NCBI RefSeq assembly: GCF_001575205.1
Contig: NZ_LSRE01000002.1
Span: 124,001-188,000 of the forward strand
Origin: Tsukamurella pseudospumae
GTDB taxonomy: Bacteria > Actinomycetota > Actinomycetes > Mycobacteriales > Mycobacteriaceae
Length of the DNA stretch: 64,000 nt
Direction: 5' to 3'
A model generated the notes under the pieces. That model was not told where the DNA came from. It did not search any database and worked only from the letters and a program-made list of their open reading frames with translations. Both the position numbers and the translations under genes were made by a program. Positions 8,766-17,133 of this stretch are shown one piece after another; within the stretch, counting starts at the first letter, position 1; each line of letters starts with the position of its first letter.

Positions 8766-8852
8766 ACCTGGACTTTACCGCCTCCGTCCGCGCGTGAGGC
8801 TCTGGCGACGGTGCCCGACACGACGGCGCGTGAAGACGATAGCGTTGCGGGC

Positions 8853-10256
8853 ATGACGAACATCGTGATCATCGGCGGCGGTCCGGCGGGGTACGAGGCG
8901 GCACTCGTGGCGGTGGCGCACGGGGGCGATGTCACGGTCGTCGAATCGGACGGCATCGGCGGCGCGTGCGTGCTGTACGACTGCGTCCCGTCGAAGACCT
9001 TCATCGCCTCGACGGGCATCCGCACCGAGACCCGGCGCGCCGTCGACCTGGGGATCGAGCTGCAGTTCGAGCGCGTCGAGATCGACGTCGAGCGGATCAA
9101 CACGCGCGTCAAGGAGCTGGCGACGGCGCAGTCCGCCGACATCCGGGCCCGGCTCATCGGCGAGGGCGTGCGGATCATCCGCGGCAGCGCCTCGCTGGCG
9201 CCGACCAACCCGGGCATGGCGCAGCACGTCGTGAACGTCGTCACGCCGACCGGCGGCGAGCAGACCCTCGAGGCCGACGTCGTGCTCGTCGCCACCGGGG
9301 CCTCGCCGCGGGTGATGGAGTCGGCGAAGCCGGATGGGGAGAAGATCCTCACCTGGCGCCAGCTCTACGACCTGGAGGAGCTGCCCACCCATCTCGTGGT
9401 CGTGGGCTCCGGCGTCACCGGAGCCGAGTTCGTGCACGCCTACACCGAGCTCGGCATCAAGGTGACGCTCGTGAGCTCCCGCGACCGCGTGCTCCCGAAC
9501 GAGGACGAGGACGCCGCGCTCGTGCTGGAGGACGCGCTGGTCGACCGCGGTGTCTCGCTGGTCAAGCGGGCCTACGCGGAGAAGGTCGAGCGCACGGACG
9601 GCGGCGTGATCGTCCGGCTCACCGACGGTCGCACGGTGGAGGGCTCGCACTGCCTGATGACGGTCGGATCCATCCCCAACACCGCCGACATCGGCCTCGA
9701 GGACGTGGGCATCGAGCTCAACAAGGGCGGCTACATCCCCGTCGACCGCGTCTCGCGGACGAAGGTGCCCGGCATCTACGCCGCTGGCGACTGCACCGGC
9801 GTGCTGCCGCTCGCCTCGGTCGCCGCGATGCAGGGTCGCGTCGCGATGTACCACGCGCTGGGCGAGGGTGTCTCGCCCGTGAAGCTCAAGACCGTCTCGT
9901 CGGCGATCTTCACGCGCCCCGAGATCGCCACCGTCGGCGTCTCTCAGGCTGCGATCGACGACGGTACCTACCAGGCGCGTACCGTCATGCTGCCGCTCGC
10001 GACGAACCCGCGGGCCAAGATGTCCGGGCTCAAGCGCGGCTTCGTCAAGGTCTTCTGCCGCCCCAACACCGGCCTGGTGATCGGCGGAGTCGTGGTGGCG
10101 CCCAATGCTTCCGAGCTGATCCTGCCGCTCACCGTGGCGGTGCAGAACGGCCTGACGGTCGACGACGTGGCCCAGACCTTCTCCGTGTACCCGTCGCTCT
10201 CCGGCTCGGTCACCGAGGCGGCGCGGCAGCTGATGCGCCAGGACGACCTGGCCTAG
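8853..10256 (+). CDS. lpdA: LpdA-type flavoprotein disulfide reductase (NAD(P)H quinone reductase)
   Basis: A 467-residue pyridine-nucleotide disulfide oxidoreductase-fold protein: FAD-binding GGGPAGYEAAL at the N-terminus, NAD(P)-binding GSGVTGAEFVHAY in the middle, the second FAD motif GIYAAGDCTGVLPLASVAA, and a C-terminal dimerisation domain. The redox loop is GGACVLYDCVPSKT with Cys39 and Cys44 (CxxxxC). The C-terminal His-Glu pair of true lipoamide dehydrogenases is absent; the region reads VYPSLSGSVTE. That supports an LpdA-like quinone reductase rather than a lipoamide dehydrogenase. I chose ATG 8853 because the Rossmann motif begins four residues later. A sigma-factor gene follows after 6 bp. 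Confidence 0.9.
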   Translation: MTNIVIIGGGPAGYEAALVAVAHGGDVTVVESDGIGGACVLYDCVPSKTFIASTGIRTETRRAVDLGIELQFERVEIDVERINTRVKELATAQSADIRARLIGEGVRIIRGSASLAPTNPGMAQHVVNVVTPTGGEQTLEADVVLVATGASPRVMESAKPDGEKILTWRQLYDLEELPTHLVVVGSGVTGAEFVHAYTELGIKVTLVSSRDRVLPNEDEDAALVLEDALVDRGVSLVKRAYAEKVERTDGGVIVRLTDGRTVEGSHCLMTVGSIPNTADIGLEDVGIELNKGGYIPVDRVSRTKVPGIYAAGDCTGVLPLASVAAMQGRVAMYHALGEGVSPVKLKTVSSAIFTRPEIATVGVSQAAIDDGTYQARTVMLPLATNPRAKMSGLKRGFVKVFCRPNTGLVIGGVVVAPNASELILPLTVAVQNGLTVDDVAQTFSVYPSLSGSVTEAARQLMRQDDLA

Positions 10257-10262
10257 CGCCGG

Positions 10263-11114
10263 ATGACCGACCGGGACGCCGTTTTCGAGGCGCTGCGGCC
10301 GCGACTGTTCGGGGTGGCCTACCGCGTGCTCGGCTCCGCGCCCGACGCCGAGGACGTGGTGCAGGACGCCTGGCTCCGGTGGCACCGCGCCGCGGGTGAG
10401 GCGCGCGATCCCGAGGCCTTCCTCGTCGTCACGGTGACCCGGCTGGCGCTCAACCTCGCACAATCAGCGCGGGCGCGCCGGGAGCAGTACGTGGGCGAGT
10501 GGTTCCCCACGCCGGTGGACACCGCCGCCGACCCCGCGCTGGGCGCCGAGCGGTCCGAGGCGCTCGAGCTCGCGGTCGTGCATGTGCTGCAACGACTCTC
10601 GCCCGAGGCGCGCGCCGCCTACGTGCTGCGCGAGGCCTTCGATCACCCCTATCACCGGATCGCGGAGATCCTGCAGCGCCAGGAGCCGACGGTGCGCAAA
10701 CTCGTCAGCCGGGCCCGCACCCAGGTCGCGGGGGAGCGGCGCACCACCACGAGCCGCGAGCGCGTGCGGGAGCTCCTCGAGGCTTTCCTCGCCGCGGCGC
10801 GGTCGGGAGACGTCGCGGGCCTGGAGGCGGTGCTGGTCGCGGACGTCGTCAGCGAGACCGACGGTGGCGGTGCGCGCCGCGCGGCCCGCCGCCCGGTGGT
10901 CGGCGACAACGCCGTCGCCAGGTTCGTGGCGGGCTTCTCCACGCGGTTCCTGGACGGCATGTCGACGCGGATCGTCGAGGCCAACGGGCTGCCCGCCGGC
11001 GTCCTCGAGGTCGACGGTGCGCCGGTGGCCCTGCTGTGCCCGACGGCCTCCGACGACGGGCTCACCCGGCTGATGTGGGTGATGAACGCCGAGAAGCTGA
11101 CCGGATTCTCCTGA
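10263..11114 (+). CDS. ECF41-type sigma factor with C-terminal SnoaL/NTF2-like domain (SigJ-like)
   Basis: A 283-residue ECF sigma factor. Region 2 (FGVAYRVLGSAPDAEDVVQD) and region 4 (HRIAEILQRQEPTVRKLVSRA) are followed by a domain of about 120 residues with the NTF2/SnoaL pattern. The ECF41 marker motifs are recognisable: a WLPEP-like linker reading GEWFPTP, DGGGAR at the start of the C-terminal domain, and NGLPAG near the end. In this family the C-terminal domain tunes sigma activity in place of a separate anti-sigma factor. It is probably co-transcribed with lpdA. The oxidoreductase downstream fits the usual ECF41 partner genes (carboxymuconolactone decarboxylase, oxidoreductase or epimerase). 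Confidence 0.9.
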   Translation: MTDRDAVFEALRPRLFGVAYRVLGSAPDAEDVVQDAWLRWHRAAGEARDPEAFLVVTVTRLALNLAQSARARREQYVGEWFPTPVDTAADPALGAERSEALELAVVHVLQRLSPEARAAYVLREAFDHPYHRIAEILQRQEPTVRKLVSRARTQVAGERRTTTSRERVRELLEAFLAAARSGDVAGLEAVLVADVVSETDGGGARRAARRPVVGDNAVARFVAGFSTRFLDGMSTRIVEANGLPAGVLEVDGAPVALLCPTASDDGLTRLMWVMNAEKLTGFS

Positions 11115-11143
11115 CGGATCTCGCCGGACGGGTTTCGCCCGAC

Positions 11144-11170
11144 GGTCACAGCGGGACGTGCTGTCCGGTC
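11144..11170 (+). promoter_or_regulatory. Candidate ECF41-dependent promoter upstream of the oxidoreductase
   Basis: GGTCACA (11144-11150), a 16-base spacer, then GGTC (11167-11170). The described ECF41 promoter is TGTCACA-16-CGTC, so each box differs at only one position and the spacer matches. It lies between the sigma gene and the gene most likely to be its target, about 49 bp before the start codon. This rests on pattern matching only. Confidence 0.5.
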
Positions 11171-11218
11171 CTTGTTGTGAAGGCCCGAGCGGTTCGGGCT
11201 CGATCGAGAGGGCATGAG

Positions 11219-11950
11219 ATGGCGAAGTTCGTGGTGATCGGCGGCACGGGGTTGATCGGGTCGAAGGTGGTGGCGCGGCTGGCCGCGGCCGGTCACGAGG
11301 CAGTGGCCGCGGCGCCCAGCACCGGGGTGAACGCCGTGACAGGCGAGGGGGTCGACGCGGCATTGGCGGGCGCGGAAGCGGTGATCGACGTGGCCAACGC
11401 GCCGGCGTGGGGCGACGACGAGGTGCTGGCGTTCTTCACCGCGTCCACGACCAACCTGCTTACCGCAGAGCGGCAGGCGGGCGTGCGCCGGCACGTCGCG
11501 CTCTCCGTGGTGGGGACCGAACGCCTGCTTGAGAGCGGCTACTTCCGCGGGAAGATGAAGCAGGAGGAGCTGATCCGCGCCGGCGACGTGCCCTTCACGA
11601 TCGTGCGGGCGACCCAGTTCTTCGAGTTCGTGGCGGGCATCGCCGACGGCGGCACCGTAGGCGATGAGACCCGCCTGCCGGGCGCCGGGATCGCGCCGAT
11701 CGCCTCGGACGACGTGGCGGACGCTGTCGTGCGGGCCGGCCTCGCCGAACCGGTCGGCGGCATCGTCGAGGTCACGGGACCGGAGGTCTACCCGATGGAC
11801 GAGCTGGTGCGCCGGATGTACGCCGAGCAGGGGAACGGGCGCACCGTCGTCCGGGATCCGGAGGCCACGTACTTCGGCACGCACCTTGAGGACAGCTCGC
11901 TGCTCGCCGGACCGGGGGCGGAGGCGGGGGAGCAGAGGTTCTTCGCGTGA
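11219..11950 (+). CDS. NAD(P)-binding SDR-type oxidoreductase (NmrA/atypical SDR)
   Basis: A 243-residue atypical short-chain dehydrogenase. The N-terminal Rossmann motif is VVIGGTGLIGSKVVARL, followed by a nucleotide-sugar-epimerase-like layout: HVALSVVGTERL, then YFRGKMKQEELI with the Tyr-x-x-x-Lys-like pair. Substrate is unknown; family members often modify small ketones or quinones or act as redox sensors. It sits directly downstream of the ECF41 sigma factor behind a candidate ECF41 promoter, so it is the likely COE-type target gene. The start ATG 11219 is preceded by GAGAG. Confidence 0.87.
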   Translation: MAKFVVIGGTGLIGSKVVARLAAAGHEAVAAAPSTGVNAVTGEGVDAALAGAEAVIDVANAPAWGDDEVLAFFTASTTNLLTAERQAGVRRHVALSVVGTERLLESGYFRGKMKQEELIRAGDVPFTIVRATQFFEFVAGIADGGTVGDETRLPGAGIAPIASDDVADAVVRAGLAEPVGGIVEVTGPEVYPMDELVRRMYAEQGNGRTVVRDPEATYFGTHLEDSSLLAGPGAEAGEQRFFA

Positions 11951-11956
11951 CGATTC

Positions 11957-12015
11957 CGAACGAAAAATGACAGAAACGCTCGTCGACGATGTGCGAGCCT
12001 GTTAGATTTCGTGAG
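11957..12015 (+). promoter_or_regulatory. Candidate promoter/operator of the galactose operon
   Basis: This short intergenic stretch is less GC-rich than its surroundings. It holds a TANNNT-type -10 hexamer (TAGATT, 12003-12008) and repeated GAAA/TTTC elements: CGAAA at 11961, GAAAC at 11973 and ATTTCG ending at 12011. Phased GAAA/TTTC elements are typical of DeoR-family operators, and a DeoR-family gene lies in the operon. No clear -35 is seen. Confidence 0.3.
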
Positions 12016-12044
12016 AATTCGTCCGTAAGACCAATGGAGGCGTG

Positions 12045-13748
12045 ATGCTCCTCGCCGATGGTGCGCTTCGACTCAACGTCGGAATGCTCGACTACGTGCT
12101 GGTCGCGATCTACTTCGTGTTCGTGCTGGGTATCGGTTACCTGGCGCGGCAACAGGTCGCCTCCAGCCTCGACTTCTTCCTCTCGGGCAGACGCCTCCCG
12201 GCCTGGGTCACCGGCATCGCCTTCGTCTCCGCGAACCTCGGCGCGGTCGAGATCATGGGCATGTCGGCGAACGGCGCCCAGATCGGGCTGTCGACGATGC
12301 ACTACTACTGGATCGGCGCGATCCCGGCCATGGTCTTCCTCGGCCTGGTGATGATGCCCTTCTACTACGGCTCGAAGGTGCGCAGCGTCCCCGAGTTCAT
12401 GCGCCGCCGGTTCGGAACCGGTGCGCACCTGGTGAACTCGCTCAGTTTCGCGGTGGCCCAGGTGCTCATCGCCGGCGTCAACCTGTTCCTGCTCGCCACC
12501 GTCGTGAACGCGGTGCTGGGGTGGCCGCGGTGGGTGTCGCTGATCGTGGCGGCAGCGGTCGTGCTCACCTACACCGCGCTGGGCGGCCTGTCGGCGGCGA
12601 TCTACAACGAGGTCCTGCAGTTCTTCGTGATCCTCGCGGCACTGGTGCCGCTCACCGTGATCGGCCTGATCAAGGTCGGCGGCTGGAGCGGCCTCAAGGC
12701 CAAGATCATCGACACCGCCAAGCCCGACGGGACGGTGACGGCCACCGTCGAGCAGCAACTGCACACCTGGCCCGGCCAGGCCCTGAGCGGCTTCTCCTCG
12801 CCCGTGTGGTCGGTGGTGGGCATCGTCTTCGGCCTGGGCTTCGTGCTGTCCTTCGGCTACTGGACCACCAACTTCGTCGAGGTGCAGCGTGCGATGGCGT
12901 CGAACTCGATGTCGGCGGCGCGCCGTGCTCCGATCATCGGCGCCATCCCGAAGATGTTCATCCCCTTCGTCGTCGTAGTCCCGGGCATGATCTGCGCCGC
13001 GATGATCGGCGACATGATGCACCTCAAGACCACGGGCGCAGCCGACGGCGTGACCTACAACGACGCGATCCTGCTGATGATGCGCGACGTACTGCCCAAC
13101 GGCCTCCTCGGTGTGGCGGTCGCGGGCCTCATCGCGTCGTTCATGGCGGGCATGGCGGCGAACGTCTCGGCGTTCAACACGGTCTTCAGTTACGACCTGT
13201 GGCAGCAGTACGTGGTCAAGGACCGCGAGGACGGCTACTACATCCGCGTGGGGCGCATCGCCACCGTCGCGGCGGTCGTCATGGCCATCGGCACCGCGAC
13301 CATCGCGGCCGGCTACTCGAACCTCATGGACTACCTCCAGACCCTGTTCGGGTTCTTCAACGCGCCGCTGTTCGCCACCTTCCTGCTCGGCATGTTCTGG
13401 AAACGGATGACACCCACGGCCGGCTGGGTCGGCCTCGTCGCCGGAACCCTCTCCGCCGTCACGGTGTTCGTCCTGCAGGAGGTGGGAGTCATCGACCTAC
13501 CCGGCCAGGGCATGCCGTTCATCGCGGCGTCCGCCGCATTCATCGTGGACATCGTGGTGTCGGTGCTCGTCTCGACGGTGACCGCGCCGAAGCCCGAGGC
13601 GGAACTGGCCGGCTTCGTCTACTCCGCGACCGACCGGAGCACGCTGCGGGGCGACGCGGACGCGGCGGCGGCCTGGTACGCCCGCCCGGTACCCCTCGGC
13701 GTGGCGGTACTCGCCGTCACCGCCGTACTCGGCCTGATCTTCCACTGA
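12045..13748 (+). CDS. Sodium:solute symporter (SSS family), probable Na+/galactose transporter
   Basis: About 567 residues with roughly 13-14 hydrophobic segments and the SSS-family layout. The N-terminal LDFFLSGRRLPAWVTGIAFV and SANLGAVEIMG are family hallmarks around TM1-TM2. ATG 12045 is taken because GGAGG (12036-12040) is better spaced for it than for the GTG directly before it. It is the first gene of an operon with a DeoR regulator, galT and galK, so galactose or a galactoside is the likely substrate. Uptake would be Na+-driven across the cytoplasmic membrane. Confidence 0.88.
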   Translation: MLLADGALRLNVGMLDYVLVAIYFVFVLGIGYLARQQVASSLDFFLSGRRLPAWVTGIAFVSANLGAVEIMGMSANGAQIGLSTMHYYWIGAIPAMVFLGLVMMPFYYGSKVRSVPEFMRRRFGTGAHLVNSLSFAVAQVLIAGVNLFLLATVVNAVLGWPRWVSLIVAAAVVLTYTALGGLSAAIYNEVLQFFVILAALVPLTVIGLIKVGGWSGLKAKIIDTAKPDGTVTATVEQQLHTWPGQALSGFSSPVWSVVGIVFGLGFVLSFGYWTTNFVEVQRAMASNSMSAARRAPIIGAIPKMFIPFVVVVPGMICAAMIGDMMHLKTTGAADGVTYNDAILLMMRDVLPNGLLGVAVAGLIASFMAGMAANVSAFNTVFSYDLWQQYVVKDREDGYYIRVGRIATVAAVVMAIGTATIAAGYSNLMDYLQTLFGFFNAPLFATFLLGMFWKRMTPTAGWVGLVAGTLSAVTVFVLQEVGVIDLPGQGMPFIAASAAFIVDIVVSVLVSTVTAPKPEAELAGFVYSATDRSTLRGDADAAAAWYARPVPLGVAVLAVTAVLGLIFH

Positions 13749-13764
13749 CGAGGAGCTGACAACA

Positions 13765-14067
13765 ATGACGAACGACGACACCGGCTCGGCCCCCGCGGAG
13801 AAGGCGGAACGCTCGATCCTGGCCCTCCTCTTCGACATCCGCGCCATCATCGCCGCCCTGCTCGGCATCTACGGCGTGCTCCTCCTCGTCGCCGGTATCG
13901 CGCCGGGCTTCGCGGAGGCGGGCGCGAAACATTTCCAGCACACGCCCGATCGCGCCGACATGTCCGCGGGCAGCGCGGGCAACCTGTGGGTCGGAGGTGC
14001 CCTGGTGCTCGTGGCCGCTGCCTTCGCGGTCTGGGCGCTGATAGGTTCGCGGCGTGCTGGCAGCTGA
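13765..14067 (+). CDS. Small two-TM membrane protein, probable symporter accessory
   Basis: A 100-residue protein with a charged N-terminus, a first membrane segment at about residues 28-48 (IIAALLGIYGVLLLVAGI), a loop, and a second segment at about 74-92 (WVGGALVLVAAAFAVWALI). It lies 16 bp after the symporter and overlaps the DeoR gene by 14 bp, which supports a real, co-translated gene. Such small proteins often follow SSS transporters in actinobacteria; whether it is a subunit is unknown. Confidence 0.75.
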   Translation: MTNDDTGSAPAEKAERSILALLFDIRAIIAALLGIYGVLLLVAGIAPGFAEAGAKHFQHTPDRADMSAGSAGNLWVGGALVLVAAAFAVWALIGSRRAGS

Positions 14068-14860
14068 GAGACGCAGGGTGATCCTCGAGGCGGCGGTGGC
14101 CACGGGCGCTGTACGCGTCATGGACCTCGCCGTGGAGCTGGGTGTCTCGGAGATGACGATCCGCCGCGACCTGGACCGTCTCGAGGAGGCGGGCGAGCTC
14201 ACGAAGGTGCACGGCGGCGCGGTGCGCTCCGGCGGCTCCACCGGTCGTGGCGTCGAACCCCGCTCGGCGCTCAAGGCCGTGCGCGACACCGCCGAGAAGC
14301 GGGCGATCGCCGCGGCCGCCGTCGACCTGGTGGGGGACGGCATGACCGTGGCGGTCGGCGCGGGTACGACCACCGTCGAGCTTGCGCGCCTGCTGCGGGG
14401 CCGCGCCGTGTCCGTGGTGACCAACTCGATCTCGATCTTCCACGCACTCACCGACCCCGACCACGACGATGCGGACGGCGACCCGACGGTGGCCGCGGCC
14501 GTGCAGCTGACCGGCGGGCAGCGGACGCCGTCGGACGCGCTGGTCGGGCCGGTCGCGAACGCGATGCTCGAGCGGGTCCGGTGCGACCTCGCCTTCCTGG
14601 GCTGCCACGGCATCGACCCGGTCGCCGGCTTCACCTCGCCCAACATCGGTGAGGCCGAGACCAATCGACGCCTCATCGCGAGCGCACGCTCGACGGTGCT
14701 GCTCGCCGATCACACCAAGTTCGGCGAGATCGGAGCGCACCTGTTCGCCCGGTTCGCCGACGTCGACGGGCTGATCATGGACTCGGGGACGCCACGCGCG
14801 GCGCGCGAGGGCCTGGCCGCGGTGATCCCGCTGACGCTGGCCCCGGGCGGTGCAGCGTGA
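14054..14860 (+). CDS. DeoR-family sugar-phosphate-responsive repressor of the galactose operon
   Basis: A 268-residue DeoR-family regulator. The N-terminal helix-turn-helix (about 17-55) includes VMDLAVELGVSEMTIRRDL and the family wing LTKVHGGAV. The sugar-phosphate-sensing DeoRC domain follows, with VGAGTTTVELAR, TNSISI, LTGGQ, DLAFLGCHGIDP and LLADHTKFG. GTG start; the gene overlaps the small membrane protein before it and galT after it (GTGA). It probably represses its own operon until a galactose-derived phosphate appears, by family analogy. Confidence 0.9.
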   Translation: MLAAERRRVILEAAVATGAVRVMDLAVELGVSEMTIRRDLDRLEEAGELTKVHGGAVRSGGSTGRGVEPRSALKAVRDTAEKRAIAAAAVDLVGDGMTVAVGAGTTTVELARLLRGRAVSVVTNSISIFHALTDPDHDDADGDPTVAAAVQLTGGQRTPSDALVGPVANAMLERVRCDLAFLGCHGIDPVAGFTSPNIGEAETNRRLIASARSTVLLADHTKFGEIGAHLFARFADVDGLIMDSGTPRAAREGLAAVIPLTLAPGGAA

Positions 14861-15957
14861 TTCGGAACATGCAGGCGCCGTTCGCCTCCCGGCTCGCCGA
14901 CGGCCGCGAGATCCTGTTCTTCTCGTCCGATGGCGCGCCGCTCGTCGGCACGGATCGCCGGGACCTGCCGCCCCGCCCGACGGTGCCCACCACCACCGTC
15001 CGGCGCGACCCCACGACCGGCGACAACGTGATCATCGCGCCCGCCCGGCAGGAGCGGACCTACAAGCCGCCGCGGACCATGTGCCCGCTCGACCCCGATC
15101 CCGCCGGGCTGTCGAGTGAGATCCCCGCCGAGGACTACGAGGTCGTGGTCTTCGAGAACCGCTTCCCCTCGCTCTCCACGCCCGAGGGATGGGTGGCGGA
15201 CGACTTCCCGCAGGCGGATCCGCTGCGCGTGCAGTGGCCCGGCCTGGGCCGGTGCGAGGTGGTCTGCTTCACCAGCGATCACGACGGCTCCTTCGCCGGC
15301 CTGACGCAGCGCAGGGCCCGGCTGGTGCTCGACGCCTGGACGCATCGCACGGCGGAACTGTTCGCGCGCAGCGACATCGAGGAGGTCTACTGCTTCGAAA
15401 ACCGCGGCGAGGAGATCGGTGTGACGCTGACGCACCCGCACGGGCAGATCTACGGCTACCCGTTCCGGACCCGCCGCACCGCCTCTCTGGTGCGCACCGC
15501 CGCGCAGTACCGGCGCGAGCACGGGCGGGACCTGTTCGAGGCGGTCCTCGCGTCCGAGATCGCCGACGGTGACCGGATACTCGTGCGCACGGACCTCACC
15601 ACGGCGTTCGTGCCCTACGCGGCGAAGTGGCCCGTCGAGGTGCACGTGTACCCGAATCGGCACGTGCGCAACCTGACCGAGATCACCGATGCCGAGGCGG
15701 ACGACCTGGCCGCGGTGTACCTGACGCTGCTGCGGGCCTTCGACGCCCTCTACGATGCGCCGCTGCCGTACATCGCGTCGTGGCACCAGTACCGGACCGA
15801 CGAGCCCGAGGGCTACCTGCACGCCGAGCTGTTCTCGATCCGCCGCAGCGCGGACAAGCTCAAGTACCTCGCCGGGTCCGAGTCGGGGCGTGACGCCTTC
15901 GTCACCGACAAGACGCCCGAAGCGATCGCCGACGAGCTGCGTGCGGTGATCGGATGA
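14857..15957 (+). CDS. galT: Galactose-1-phosphate uridylyltransferase
   Basis: A 366-residue Leloir-pathway enzyme that transfers UMP from UDP-glucose to galactose 1-phosphate. The catalytic histidine motif HPHGQ is at residues 193-197, inside GVTLTHPHGQIYGYPF. Other family segments are ENRFPSL, the C-terminal KWPVEVHVYPNRHV and the second-domain HAELFSIRR. One N-terminal Zn-site cysteine is visible (MCPLDPDP), without a classic CxxC. The GTG start overlaps the DeoR stop; an in-frame ATG at 14869 is an alternative. galK overlaps its end by 4 bp. No galE lies in the operon. Confidence 0.93.
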   Translation: MIRNMQAPFASRLADGREILFFSSDGAPLVGTDRRDLPPRPTVPTTTVRRDPTTGDNVIIAPARQERTYKPPRTMCPLDPDPAGLSSEIPAEDYEVVVFENRFPSLSTPEGWVADDFPQADPLRVQWPGLGRCEVVCFTSDHDGSFAGLTQRRARLVLDAWTHRTAELFARSDIEEVYCFENRGEEIGVTLTHPHGQIYGYPFRTRRTASLVRTAAQYRREHGRDLFEAVLASEIADGDRILVRTDLTTAFVPYAAKWPVEVHVYPNRHVRNLTEITDAEADDLAAVYLTLLRAFDALYDAPLPYIASWHQYRTDEPEGYLHAELFSIRRSADKLKYLAGSESGRDAFVTDKTPEAIADELRAVIG

Positions 15958-17033
15958 CGGTGCGCGCCTACGCCCCCGGGCGGGTGAACCTCATCGGCGA
16001 GCACACGGACTACAACGACGGCTTCGCGCTGCCCATCGCCCTGCAGGTCGGAACTGTCGCCGAGTTCGACGGTGCGCCGTCCGGCGCCACGATCGAGGTG
16101 TCCTCCGCGCAGGAGCGCGGGACCGTCGTGATCCCGCTGGACACCACCCCGCACGGCGTCGGCGGCTGGGCCGCGTATGTGGCGGGCTGCGTGTGGGCGC
16201 TCCGCGACCACGGGATCGACGTCCCACCCGGCGAACTGCGGCTGAGCTCGGACGTGCCGGTGGGAGCGGGCCTCTCGTCGTCGGCCGCGCTCGAGTGCGC
16301 GGTGCTGCTGGCGTTGGCACCGTCGAACGGCCTGGACCGGACCGAGCTGGCGCGGGTCGCCCAGCGCGCGGAGAACGCGTACGTGGGTGCCCCGACGGGA
16401 CTGCTCGACCAGATGGCGAGCCTCTACGGCGAGGACGATACGGCGCTGCTCCTCGACTTCCGCAGTCTCGCCGTCGATCCCGTGCCGATGCGTCTGGGCG
16501 ACGACGTCCTGCTCGCGATCGACTCGCGGACGCCGCACCAGCACGCGGCGGGGGAGTACCGCCGCCGGCGCGAGGCGTGCGAGGCCGCTGCGGCGCAGCT
16601 CGGTGTGGCGTCGCTGCGGGACGCGCCGGGCGACGCCTGGGAACGGTTGGCGGACGACGAGATCCGTCGTCGCGCCCGACATGTTCTCACCGAGAACCGC
16701 CGCGTCCTGGACGCGGCGGCAGCCCTCCGTGGCACGGATCACTCGGCTTTCGGGGTGCTGATGAACGCCTCGCAGGCGTCGATGCGCGACGATTTCGAGA
16801 TCACCGTTCCCGCGATCGACCTCATCGCCGCGACCGCGGTGGGCCTCGGCGCCCACGGCGCCCGGATGACGGGCGGCGGGTTCGGCGGCACCGTCATCGC
16901 CCTGGCGCCGGAGGATGCTGCGCGACGGATCGCGGACGAATTGCCCGGGCTCGTCGCTCGGGCGGGCCATCCCGTCCCGACGGTGGCCGCGGTGCGGCCG
17001 GGACGCGGTGCGCACGTCCTCCCCGAGGTGTGA
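15954..17033 (+). CDS. galK: Galactokinase
   Basis: A 359-residue GHMP-family kinase that phosphorylates galactose at C1. Motif 1 is PGRVNLIGEHTDYNDG (galactokinase signature), motif 2 the ATP loop PVGAGLSSSAALE, and motif 3 ARMTGGGFGGTVIAL. PTGLLDQMASLYG, with the catalytic Asp, is also present. ATGA overlap with galT indicates co-translation. With the symporter, GalT and the DeoR regulator this makes an uptake-plus-Leloir operon lacking only the epimerase and mutarotase. Confidence 0.95.
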   Translation: MTVRAYAPGRVNLIGEHTDYNDGFALPIALQVGTVAEFDGAPSGATIEVSSAQERGTVVIPLDTTPHGVGGWAAYVAGCVWALRDHGIDVPPGELRLSSDVPVGAGLSSSAALECAVLLALAPSNGLDRTELARVAQRAENAYVGAPTGLLDQMASLYGEDDTALLLDFRSLAVDPVPMRLGDDVLLAIDSRTPHQHAAGEYRRRREACEAAAAQLGVASLRDAPGDAWERLADDEIRRRARHVLTENRRVLDAAAALRGTDHSAFGVLMNASQASMRDDFEITVPAIDLIAATAVGLGAHGARMTGGGFGGTVIALAPEDAARRIADELPGLVARAGHPVPTVAAVRPGRGAHVLPEV

Positions 17034-17133
17034 CCGCGCGGGTGCCACCGTTCTGCCGTATGTCCGGAATTCGGAGTGTAGATTCCACAGGACGGAATCG
17101 AGCTCGATCGTGAGCCGGGCGGAGAGGTGCGAC

